A DNA stretch of 64,000 bases, taken from Clusia tigrina (Eukaryota; Arthropoda; Insecta; Diptera; Clusiidae). Below are positions 40,701-51,179 of the stretch, one piece after another; within the stretch, counting starts at the first letter, position 1, and every line of letters starts with the position of its first letter. The DNA is taken from positions 248,001 through 312,000 of the forward strand of contig CAKKTE020000024.1 of NCBI GenBank assembly GCA_920105625.2, written 5' to 3'. The notes beneath the pieces were generated by a model. The model made no database searches. It had not been told where the DNA came from and saw only the letters and a program-made list of their open reading frames with translations. The position numbers and the translations under genes are program-made.

Positions 40701-42550
40701 TTGTTACATAATTTCAAAGTTTTATGACGCTCCAGTAAAAAGTTACAAGCATTTGTATGTTGCAAACTTTGATAGGTGTAGGACGTACCGTATAGAAGTT
40801 AGGGACACTTGAAGTTTTATCAGTGTTTGATTTGGGACTCAAGGGTAGCATAGCTTTGAGCGATAGCTTAAATTGACAAGAGGCTCGAGTACTTTATTGT
40901 TACAAAATTTCAAGGTTTTATGACGCTCTCGTAAAAAGTGACAAGCATTTGTATGTTGCAATTTTTGATAGGTGTAGGACGTACCGTATAGAAGATAGGG
41001 CCATTTGAAATTTTATCAGTGTTTATTCTGGACTCAAGGGTAGCATAGCTTTGAGCGATAGCTTCAATTGACAAGAGGCTCGAGTACTTTATTGTTACAA
41101 AATTTCAAGGTTTTATGACGCTCCAGTAAAAGTTACAAGCATTTGTATGTTGCAAACTTTGATAGGTGTAGGACGTACCGTGTAGAAGTTAGGGCCATTT
41201 AAAGTTTTATCAGTGTTTGGTTTGGGACTCAAGGGTAGCATAGCTTTGAGCGATAGCTTAAATTGACAAGAGGCTCGAGTACTTTATTGTTACAAAATTT
41301 GAAGGTTTTATGACGTTCCAGTAAAAAGTTACAAGCATTTCTATGTTGCAAACTTTGATAGGTGTAGGACGTACCGTAGAGACGTTAGGGCCATTTGAAT
41401 ATTTATCAGTGTTTGATTTGGGACTCAGCTTTGAGCGATAGCTTAAATTGACAAGAGGATCGAGTACTTTATTGTTATAAAATTTCAAGGTTTTATGACG
41501 CTCCAGTAAAAAGTTACAAGCATTTGTATGTTGCAAACTTTGATAGGTATAGGATGCACCGCATAAAAAGTTACGGCCATTTGAAGTTTTATCAGTGTTT
41601 GATTTGGGACTCAAGGGTAGCACAGCTTTGAGCGATAGCTTAAATTGACAAGAGGCTCGAGTACTTTATTGTTCCAAAATTTCAAGGTTTTATGACGTTC
41701 CAGTAAAGAGTTACAAGCATTTGTATGTTGCAAATTTGGATAGCTGTAGGACGTACCGTATAGAAGATAGGGCCATTTGAAGTTTTATCAGTGTTCCATT
41801 TGGGACTCAAAAGTAGCATAGCTTTGGGCGATAGCTTAAATCGACAAGAGGCTCGAGTACTTTATTGCTACAAAATTTCAAGGTTTTATGACGCTCCAGT
41901 AAAATGTTACAAGCATTTGTATGTGGCAAACTTTGATAGGTGTAGGACGTACCGTATAGAAGTTAGGGCCATTTGAAGTTTTATCAGTGTTTGATTTGGG
42001 ACTCAATGGTAGCATAGCTTCGAGCGATAGCTTAAATTGACATGAGGCTCGAGTACTTTATTGTTACAAAATTTCAAGGTTTTATGACGCTCCAGTAAAA
42101 AGTTACAAGCATTTGTACGTTGCAACCTTTGATAGGTGTAGGACGTACCGTATAGAAGATAGGGCCACTTGAAGTTTTAACAGTGTTTGATTTGGGACTC
42201 AAGGGTAGCATAGCTTTGAGCGATAGCTTAAATTGACAAAAGGCTCGAGCACTTTATTGTTACAAAATTTCAAGGTTTTATGACGCTCCAGTAAAGAGTT
42301 ACAAGCATTTGTATGTTGCAAACTTTGATAGATGTAGGACGTACCGTATAGAAGTTAGGGCCATTTGAAGTTTTATCAGTGTTTCATTTGGGACTCAAAA
42401 GTAGCATAGCTTTGAGCGTTAGCTTAAATTGACAAGAGGCTCGAGTACTTTATTGCTACAAAATTTCACGGTTTTTTGACGCTCCAGTAAAAAGTTACAA
42501 GCATTTGTATGTTGCAAACTTTGATAGGTGTAGGACCTACCGTATAGAAG

Positions 42551-42574
42551 TTAGGGCCATTTTTAGGGCCATTT
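42551..42574 (+). repeat. 12 bp microduplication inside one monomer
   Basis: TTAGGGCCATTT occurs twice in direct succession at 42,551-42,562 and 42,563-42,574 and is then followed by GTATCAG. The counterpart in block copy 1 (near 29,470) has one copy followed by GAAGATGTATCAG. The net change is +6 bp and accounts exactly for the shift of the copy offset from 13,078 to 13,084. It happened after the large block was duplicated. Confidence 0.9.
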
Positions 42575-44552
42575 GTATCAGTGTTTGATTTGGGACTCAA
42601 TGGTAGCATAGCTTTGAGCGATAGCTTAAATTGACAAGAGGCTCGAGTACTTTATTGTAACAAAATTTCAAGGTTTTATGACGCTCCAGTAAAAAGTTAC
42701 AAGCATTTGTACGTTGCAACCTTTGATAGGTGTAGGACGTACCGTATAGAAGATAGGGCCATTTGAAGTTTTTCAGTGTTTGATTTGGGACTCAAGGGTA
42801 CCATAGCTTTGAGCGATATCTTAAATTGACAAAAAGCTCGAGCACTTTATTGTTATAATATGTCAAGATTTTATGACGCTCCAGTAAAAAGTTACAAGCA
42901 TTTGTATGTTGCAAACTTTGATAGGTGCAGGAAGTACCGTATAGAAGTTAGGGCCATTTGAAGTTTTATCAGTGTTTGATTTGGGACTCAAGGGTAGCAA
43001 AGCTTTGAGCGATAGCTTAAATTGACAAGAGGCTCGAGTACTTTATTGTTAAATAATTTCAAGGTTTTATGACGCTTCAGTAAAAAGTTACAAGCATTTG
43101 TATGTTGCAAACCTTGATAGGTGTAGGACGTACCGTATAGAAGTTAGGGACATTTGAAGTTTTATCAGTGTTTGATTTGGGACTCAAGGGTAGCATAGCT
43201 TTGAGCGATAGCTTCAATTGACAAGTGGCTCGAGTACTTTATTGTTACACAATTTCAAGGTTTTATGACGCTCCAGTAAAAGTTACAAGCATTTGTATGT
43301 TGCAAACTTTGATAGGTGTAGGACGTACCGTATAGAAGTAAGGGCCATTTAAAGTTTTATCAGTGTTTGAGTTGGGACTCAAGGGTAGCATAGCTTTGAG
43401 CGATAGCTTAAATTGACAAGAGGCTCGAGTACTTTATTGCTACAAAATTTCCAGGTTTTATGACGCTCCAGTAAAAGGTTACAAGCATTTGTATGTTGCA
43501 AACTTTGATAAGTGTAGGTCGTACCGTATAGAAATTAGAGCCATTTGAAATTTTATCAGTGTTTGATTTGGGACTGAAGGGTAGCATAGCTTTGAGCAAT
43601 AGCTTAAATTGACAAGAGGCTCGAGGACTTTATTATTACAAACTTTCAAGGTTTTATGACGCTCCAGTAAAAAGTTACAAGCATTTGTATATTGCAAACT
43701 TTGCTAGTTGTAGGACGTACCGTATAGATGTTAGGGCCATTTGAAGTTTTATCAGTGTTTGATTTGGGACTCAAGGGTAGCATAGCTTTGAGCGATAGCT
43801 TAAATTGATAAGAGGCTCGAGTACTTTATTGTTACAAAATTTCAAGGTTTTATGACGCTCTCGTAAAAGTGACAAGCATTTGTATGTTGCAATTTTTGAT
43901 AGGTGTAGGACGTACCGTATAGAAGTTAGGGCCATTTGAAGTTTTATCAGTGTTTGATTCTGGACTCAAGGGTAGCATAGCTTTCAGCGATAGCTTCAAT
44001 TGACAAGAGGCTCGAGTACTTTATTGTTACAAAACTTCAAGGTTTTATGACGCTCCAGTAAAAAGTTACAAGCATTTGTATGTTGCAAACTTTGATAGGT
44101 GTAGGACGTACCTTATAGAAGTTAGGACCATTTGAAGTCTTATCAGTGTTTGATTTGGGACTCAAGGGTAGCATAGCTTTGAGCAATAGCTTAAATTGAC
44201 AAGAGGCTCGAGGACGTTATTGTTACAATCTTTCAAGGTTTTATGACGCTCCAGTAAAAAGTTACAAGCATTTGTATGTTGCAAACTTTGCTAGTTGTAG
44301 GACGTACCGTATAGATGTTAGGGCCATTTGAAGTTTTATCAGTGTTTGATTTGGGACTCAAGAGTAGCATAGCTGTGAGCGATAGCTTAAATTGACAAGA
44401 GGCTCGAGTACTTTATTGTAAAAAAATTTCAAGGTTTAATGACGCTCCAGTAAGAGTTACAAGCATTTGTATGTTGCAAACTTTGATAGGTGTAGGACGT
44501 ACCGTGCAGAAATTAGGGCCATTTAAAGTTTTATCAGTGTTTGATTTGGGAC

Positions 44553-44788
44553 TCAAGGGTAGCATAGCTTTGAGCGATAGCTTAAATTGACAAGAGGCTC
44601 GAGTACTTTATTGTTACAAAATTTCAAGGTTTTATGGCACTCCAGTAAAAAGTTACAAGCATTTCTATGTTGCAAACTTTGATAGTAAAAAGTTACAAGC
44701 ATTTGTATGTGGCAAACTTTGATAGGTGTAGGACGTACCGTATAGAAGTTAGGTCCATTTGATGTCTTATCAGTGTTTGATTTGGGAC
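44553..44788 (+). repeat. 236 bp monomer with 40 bp internal tandem duplication (1 of 7)
   Basis: Phase 95-134 is present twice: TAAAAAGTTACAAGCATTTC... ending GATAG, then TAAAAAGTTACAAGCATTTG... ending GATAG. The arms differ in the same two ways in every copy read (TTTCTATGTTG in the first, TTTGTATGTGG in the second), so all derive from one event. Other copies are at 47,924-48,163, 49,914-50,153, 51,691-51,926, 52,891-53,126, 54,889-55,124 and 62,155-62,390. The two at 47.9 and 49.9 kb are 240 bp because of an extra 4 bp (GTATACATAGAAG). The duplication ends share AG, consistent with microhomology. This copy alone reads TATGGCACTCC and GATGTCTTATC. Confidence 0.93.
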
Positions 44789-44790
44789 TC

Positions 44791-46162
44791 AAGGGTAGCA
44801 TAGCTTTGAGCGATAGCTTCAATTGACAAGAGGCTCGAGTACTTTATTGTTACAAACTTTCAAGGTTTTATGACGCTCCAGTAAAAAGTTACAAGCATTT
44901 GTATGTTGCAAACTTTGATAGGTGTAGGACGTACGGTATAGAAGTTAGGTCCATTTGAAGTTTTATCAGTGTTTGATTTGAGACTCAAGGGTAGCATAGC
45001 TTTGAGCGATAGCTTAAATTGACACGAGGCTCGAGTACTTTATTGCTACAAAATTTCCAGGTTTTATGACGGTCCAGTAAAAGGTTACAAGCATTTGTAT
45101 GTTGCAAACTTTGATAGGTGTAGGACGTACGGTGTAGAAGTTAGGGCCATTTGAAGTTTTATCAGTGTTTGATCTGGGACTCAATGGTAGCAAAGCTATG
45201 AGCGATAGCTTAAATTGAAAAGAGGCTGGAGTACTTTATTGTTACAAAATTTCAAGGTTTTATGACGCTCCAGTAAAAAGTTACAAGCATTTGTATGTTG
45301 CAAACTTTGATAGGTGTAGGACGTACCGTATAGAAGTTAGGGCCATTTGAAGTTTTATCAGTATTTGATTTGGGACTCAAGAGTATCATAGCTTTGAGCG
45401 ATAGCTTAAATTGACAAGAGGCTCGAGTACTTTGCTGTTACAAAATTTCAAGTTTTTATGACGCTCCAGTAAAAAGTTACAAGCATTTGTATGTTGCAAA
45501 CTTTGATAGGTGTGGGACGTACCGTATAGAAGTTAGGGCCATTTGAAGTCTTATCAGTGTTTGATTTGGGACTCAAGGGTAGCATAGCTTTGAGCAATAG
45601 CTTAAATTGACAAGAGGCTCGAGGACTTTATTGTTACAAACTTTCAAGGTTTTATGACGCTCCAGTAAAAAGTAACTAGCATTTGTATGTTGCAAACTTT
45701 GCTAGTTGTAGGACGTACCGTATAGATGTTAGGGCCCTTTGAAGTTTTATCAGTGTTTGATTTGGGACTCAAGTTTAGCATAGCATTGAGCGATAGCTTA
45801 AATTGACAAGCGGCTCGAGTACTTTATTGTTACAAAATTTCAAGGTTTTATGACACTCCAGTAAAAAGTTACAAGCATTTGTATGTTGCAAACTTTGATA
45901 GGTGCAGGACGTACCGTATAGAAGTTAGGGACATTTGAAGTTTTATCAGTGTTTGATTTGGGACTCAAGGGTAGCATAGCTTTGAGCGATAGCTTAAATT
46001 GATAAGAGGCTCGAGTACTTTATTGTTACAAAATTTCAAGGTTTTATGACGCTCTCGTAAAAAGTGACAAGCATTTGTATGTTGCAATTTTTGATAGGTG
46101 TAGGACGTACCGTATAGAAGTTAGGGCCATTTGAAGTTTTATCACTGTTTGATTCTGGACTT
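44791..46162 (+). repeat. 7-monomer unit, copy 1 (1,372 bp)
   Basis: TTTGAGACTC followed by GACACGAGGC at about 44,980 recurs at about 46,352, offset exactly 1,372 bp. The following GCAAAGCTATGAGC / GGCTGGAG monomer, the TCAAGAGTATC / TTTGCTGTTAC monomer and the GAGCAATAGC / AAAGTAACTAGC monomer all keep this offset. Copy differences are few: GACGGTCC against GACGCTCC (45,075/46,447), TCAATGG against TCAAGGG, and AAGTTTAGC against AAGGGTAGC. Confidence 0.85.
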
Positions 46163-47275
46163 AAGGGTAGCATAGCTTTGAGCGATAGCTTCAATTGACA
46201 AGAGGCTCGAGTACTTTATTGTTACAAACTTTCAAGGTTTTATGACGCTCCAGTAAAAAGTTACAAGCATTTGTATGTTGCAAACTTTGATAGGTGTAGG
46301 ACGTACGGTATAGAAGTTAGGTCCATTTGAAGTTTTATCAGTGTTTGATTTGAGACTCAAGGGTAGCATAGCTTTGAGCGATAGCTTAAATTGACACGAG
46401 GCTCGAGTACTTTATTGCTACAAAATTTCCAGGTTTTATGACGCTCCAGTAAAAGGTTACAAGCATTTGTATGTTGCAAACTTTGATAGGTGTAGGACGT
46501 ACGGTGTAGAAGTTAGGGCCATTTGAAGTTTTATCAGTATTTGATCTGGGACTCAAGGGTAGCAAAGCTATGAGCGATAGCTTAAATTGAAAAGAGGCTG
46601 GAGTACTTTATTGTTACAAAATTTCAAGGTTTTATGACGCTCCAGTAAAAAGTTACAAGCATTTGTATGTTGCAAACTTTGATAGGTGTAGGACGTACCG
46701 TATAGAAGTTAGGGCCATTTGAAGTTTTATCAGTATTTGATTTGGGACTCAAGAGTATCATAGCTTTGAGCGATAGCTTAAATTGACAAGAGGCTCGAGT
46801 ACTTTGCTGTTACAAAATTTCAAGTTTTTATGACGCTCCAGTAAAAAGTTACAAGCATTTGTATGTTGCAAACTTTGATAGGTGTGGGACGTACCGTATA
46901 GAAGTTAGGGCCATTTGAAGTCTTATCAGTGTTTGATTTGGGACTCAAGGGTAGCATAGCTTTGAGCAATAGCTTAAATTGACAAGAGGCTCGAGGACTT
47001 TATTGTTACAAACTTTCAAGGTTTTATGACGCTCCAGTAAAAAGTAACTAGCATTTGTATGTTGCAAACTTTGCTAGTTGTAGGACGTACCGTATAGATG
47101 TTAGGGCCCTTTGAAGTTTTATCAGTGTTTGATTTGGGACTCAAGGGTAGCATAGCATTGAGCGATAGCTTAAATTGACAAGCGGCTCGAGTACTTTATT
47201 GTTACAAAATTTCAAGGTTTTATGACACTCCAGTAAAAAGTTACAAGCATTTGTATGTTGCAAACTTTGATAGGT
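46163..47275 (+). repeat. 7-monomer unit, partial copy 2
   Basis: This matches 44,791-45,903 at an offset of 1,372 bp. It ends at 47,276, where GGTATAGGATGCACC replaces GGTGCAGGACGTACC. The last part also belongs to the first of the two 1,990 bp units that follow, so the 7-monomer event and the 10-monomer event overlap. Confidence 0.82.
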
Positions 47276-48876
47276 ATAGGATGCACCGTATAGAAGTTAG
47301 GGCCATTTGAAGTCTTATCAGTGTTTGATTTGGGACTCAAGGGTAGCATAGCATTGAGCGATAGCTTAAATTGACAAGAGGCTCGAGTACTTTATTGTTA
47401 CAAAATTTCAAGGTTTTATGACACTCCAGTAAAAAGTTACAAGCATTTGTATGTTGCAAACTTTGATAGGTGTTGGACGTACCGTATAGAAGTTAGGGCC
47501 ATTTGAAGTTTTATCAGTGTTTGATTTGGGACTCAAGGGTAGCAAAGCTTTGAGCGATAGCTTAAATTGACAAGAGGCTCGAGTAATTTATTGTTACAAA
47601 ATTTCAAGGTTTTATAACGCTCCAGTAAAAGTTACAAGCATTTGTATGTTGCAAACTTTGATAGATGTAGGACGTACCGTGTAGAAGTTAGGGCCATTTA
47701 AAGTTTTATCAGTGTTTGATTTGGGACTCAAGGGTAGCATAGCTTTGAGCGATAGCTTCAATTGACAAGAGGCTCGAGTACTTTATTGTTACAAAATTTC
47801 AAGGTTTTATGACGCTCCAGTAAAAAGTTACAAGCATTTGTATGTTGCAAACTTTCATAGGTATAGGATGCACCGAATAGAAGTTAGGGCCATTTGAAGT
47901 CTTATCAGTGTTTGATTTGGGACTCAAGGGTAGCATAGCATTGAGCGATAGCTTAAATTGACAAGAGGCTCGAGTACTTTATTGTCACAAAATTTCAAGG
48001 TTTTATGACACTCCAGTAAAAAGTTACAAGCATTTCTATGTTGCAAACTTTGATAGTAAAAAGTTACAAGCATTTGTATGTGGCACACTTTGATAGGTGT
48101 AGGACGTACCGTATACATAGAAGTTAGGTCCATTTGAAGTCTTATCAGTGTTTGATTTGGGACTCAAGGGTAGCATAGCTTTGAGCGATAGCTTAAATTG
48201 ACAAGAGGCTCGAGTACTTTATTGTTACAAACTTTCAAGGTTTTATGACGCTCCAGTAAAAAGTTACAAGCATTTGTATGTTGCAAACTTTGATAGGTGT
48301 AGGAAGAACGGTATAGAAGTTAGGACCATTTGAAGTTTTATCAGTGTTTGATTTGAGACTCAAGGGTAGCATAGCTTTGAGCGATAGCTTAAATTGACAA
48401 GAGGCTCGAGTAATTTATTGCTACAAAATTTCCAGGTTTTATGACGCTCCAGTAAAAGGTTACAAGCATTTGTATGTTGCAAACTTTGATGTGTGTAGGA
48501 CGTACGGTGTAGAAGTTAGGGCCATTTGAAGTTTTATCAGTATTTGATCTGGGACTCAAGGGTAGCAAAGCTATGAGAGATAGCTTAAATTGAAAAGAGG
48601 CTGGAGTACTTTATTGTTACAAAATTTCAAGGTTTTATGACGCTCCAGTAAAAAGTTACAAGCATTTGTATGTTGCAAACTTTGATAGGTGTAGGACGTT
48701 AGGGCCATTTGAAGTCTTATCAGTGTTTGATTTGGGACTCAAGGGTAGCATAGCTTTGAGCGATAGCTTAAATTGACAAGAGGCTCGAGGACTTTATTGT
48801 TACAAACTTTCAAGATTTTATGACGCTCCAGTAAAAAGTTACAAGCATTTGTATGTTGCAATTTTTGATAGGTGTA
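46887..48876 (+). repeat. 10-monomer unit, copy 1 (1,990 bp)
   Basis: Ten monomers with a length fully accounted for: 1,960 bp, plus 40 (internal duplication), plus 4 (GTATACATAG), minus 13 (GGACGTTAGGG near 48,700), minus 1 (GTAAAAGTTAC). The next unit repeats all of these. I see one two-base difference between the copies, GATGTGTG at about 48,490 against GATAGGTG at about 50,480. The breakpoint lies within 46,887-46,907. Confidence 0.93.
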
Positions 48877-50880
48877 GGACGTACCGTATAGAAGTTAGGG
48901 CCATTTGAAGTCTTATCAGTGTTTGATTTGGGACTCAAGGGTAGCATAGCTTTGAGCAATAGCTTAAATTGACAAGAGGCTCGAGGACTTTATTGTTACA
49001 AACTTTCAAGGTTTTATGACGCTCCAGTAAAAAGTAACTAGCATTTGTATGTTGCAAACTTTGCTAGTTGTAGGACGTACCGTATAGATGTTAGGGCCCT
49101 TTGAAGTTTTATCAGTGTTTGATTTGGGACTCAAGGGTAGCATAGCATTGAGCGATAGCTTAAATTGACAAGCGGCTCGAGTACTTTATTGTTACAAAAT
49201 TTCAAGGTTTTATGACACTCCAGTAAAAAGTTACAAGCATTTGTATGTTGCAAACTTTGATAGGTATAGGATGCACCGTATAGAAGTTAGGGCCATTTGA
49301 AGTCTTATCAGTGTTTGATTTGGGACTCAAGGGTAGCATAGCATTGAGCGATAGCTTAAATTGACAAGAGGCTCGAGTACTTTATTGTTACAAAATTTCA
49401 AGGTTTTATGACACTCCAGTAAAAAGTTACAAGCATTTGTATGTTGCAAACTTTGATAGGTGTTGGACGTACCGTATAGAAGTTAGGGCCATTTGAAGTT
49501 TTATCAGTGTTTGATTTGGGACTCAAGGGTAGCAAAGCTTTGAGCGATAGCTTAAATTGACAAGAGGCTCGAGTAATTTATTGTTACAAAATTTCAAGGT
49601 TTTATAACGCTCCAGTAAAAGTTACAAGCATTTGTATGTTGCAAACTTTGATAGATGTAGGACGTACCGTGTAGAAGTTAGGGCCATTTAAAGTTTTATC
49701 AGTGTTTGATTTGGGACTCAAGGGTAGCATAGCTTTGAGCGATAGCTTCAATTGACAAGAGGCTCGAGTACTTTATTGTTACAAAATTTCAAGGTTTTAT
49801 GACGCTCCAGTAAAAAGTTACAAGCATTTGTATGTTGCAAACTTTCATAGGTATAGGATGCACCGAATAGAAGTTAGGGCCATTTGAAGTCTTATCAGTG
49901 TTTGATTTGGGACTCAAGGGTAGCATAGCATTGAGCGATAGCTTAAATTGACAAGAGGCTCGAGTACTTTATTGTCACAAAATTTCAAGGTTTTATGACA
50001 CTCCAGTAAAAAGTTACAAGCATTTCTATGTTGCAAACTTTGATAGTAAAAAGTTACAAGCATTTGTATGTGGCACACTTTGATAGGTGTAGGACGTACC
50101 GTATACATAGAAGTTAGGTCCATTTGAAGTCTTATCAGTGTTTGATTTGGGACTCAAGGGTAGCATAGCTTTGAGCGATAGCTTAAATTGACAAGAGGCT
50201 CGAGTACTTTATTGTTACAAACTTTCAAGGTTTTATGACGCTCCAGTAAAAAGTTACAAGCATTTGTATGTTGCAAACTTTGATAGGTGTAGGAAGAACG
50301 GTATAGAAGTTAGGACCATTTGAAGTTTTATCAGTGTTTGATTTGAGACTCAAGGGTAGCATAGCTTTGAGCGATAGCTTAAATTGACAAGAGGCTCGAG
50401 TAATTTATTGCTACAAAATTTCCAGGTTTTATGACGCTCCAGTAAAAGGTTACAAGCATTTGTATGTTGCAAACTTTGATAGGTGTAGGACGTACGGTGT
50501 AGAAGTTAGGGCCATTTGAAGTTTTATCAGTATTTGATCTGGGACTCAAGGGTAGCAAAGCTATGAGAGATAGCTTAAATTGAAAAGAGGCTGGAGTACT
50601 TTATTGTTACAAAATTTCAAGGTTTTATGACGCTCCAGTAAAAAGTTACAAGCATTTGTATGTTGCAAACTTTGATAGGTGTAGGACGTTAGGGCCATTT
50701 GAAGTCTTATCAGTGTTTGATTTGGGACTCAAGGGTAGCATAGCTTTGAGCGATAGCTTAAATTGACAAGAGGCTCGAGGACTTTATTGTTACAAACTTT
50801 CAAGATTTTATGACGCTCCAGTAAAAAGTTACAAGCATTTGTATGTTGCAATTTTTGATAGGTGTAGGACGTACCGTATA
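48877..50880 (+). repeat. 10-monomer unit, copy 2 (1,990 bp)
   Basis: This is the near-identical tandem copy of 46,887-48,876. Its end coincides with a shortened monomer at about 50,881, where GAAGTT is followed directly by TTATCAG. Sixteen bases are missing between two GAAGTT direct repeats (phase 153-158 and 168-173). The end is fuzzy by about 20 bp. The rare cluster of four indels shared with copy 1 shows this is one of the youngest duplications in the window. Confidence 0.92.
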
Positions 50881-51179
50881 GAAGTTTTATCAGTATTTGA
50901 TTTGGGACTCAAGGGTAGCCAAGCTTTGAGCGATAGCTTAAATTGACAAGAGGCTCGAGTACTTTATTTTTACAAAATTTCAAGTTTTTATGACGCTCCA
51001 GTAAAGAGTTACAAGCATTTGTATGTTGCAAACTTTGATAGGTGTAGGACGTACCGTATAGAAGTTAGGGCCATTTGAAGTTTTATGAGTATTTGATTTG
51101 GGACTCAAGGGTAGCATAGCTTTGAGCGATAGCTTAAATTGACAAGAGGCTCGAGTACTTTTTTGTTACAAAATTTCAA

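Larger units (their letters stand above)
31006..44089 (+). repeat. Large higher-order block, copy 2 (13,084 bp)
   Basis: Copy 2 begins at 31,006-31,029 as the 20.85 kb text resumes (AGATAGGGCCACTTGAAG) and ends at 44,090-44,113, where the copy 1 counterpart had jumped back to the start. It is longer than copy 1 by 2,926 bp because of an internal 15-monomer tandem duplication; 10,152 + 2,926 = 13,078, the offset seen from about 35 kb. Another 6 bp come from a local change at 42,551-42,574. In about 9 kb compared by eye I noted only some one to two dozen differences, so the copies look recent. Examples are GTTTCAAGC against GTTACAAGC (25,327/38,405) and CTTCGAGCG against CTTAGAGCG (26,602/39,680). 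Confidence 0.9.
17011..44112 (+). repeat. Domain 3: complex higher-order repeat array marked by 11 bp deletion monomers
   Basis: Domain 3 is built from a recurring cassette of marker monomers: a GACGTTCCAG / CATTTCTATG / CGTAGAGACG monomer; an 11 bp deletion monomer reading GACTCAGCTTTGAG; a GTATAGGATGCACCG monomer; a GTTCCATTTGGG / CTTTGGGCG / AAATCGAC monomer; a CTTCGAGCG / GACATGAGG monomer; and, in most copies, a CAATATGTCAAG / CCAGAAAAAG monomer. The CTTTGGGCG monomer starts near 17,588, 20,518, 22,857, 26,373, 28,713, 33,009, 35,935, 39,451 and 41,791. Successive distances are about 15, 12, 18, 12, 22, 15, 18 and 12 monomers. The uneven spacing comes from nested duplications listed separately. 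Confidence 0.88.

Noticed and set aside
17150..44112. A transposon insertion as the cause of the domain borders at about 7.0, 17.0 and 44.1 kb
   Set aside because: Sequence across each border is continuous satellite in the same orientation, with no terminal repeats, target-site duplications or foreign sequence.
46887..50886. Reading the 1,990 bp unit as evidence of a different basic monomer length
   Set aside because: 1,990 is explained exactly by ten 196 bp monomers plus 40 and 4 and minus 13 and 1 bp, each indel visible in the sequence.
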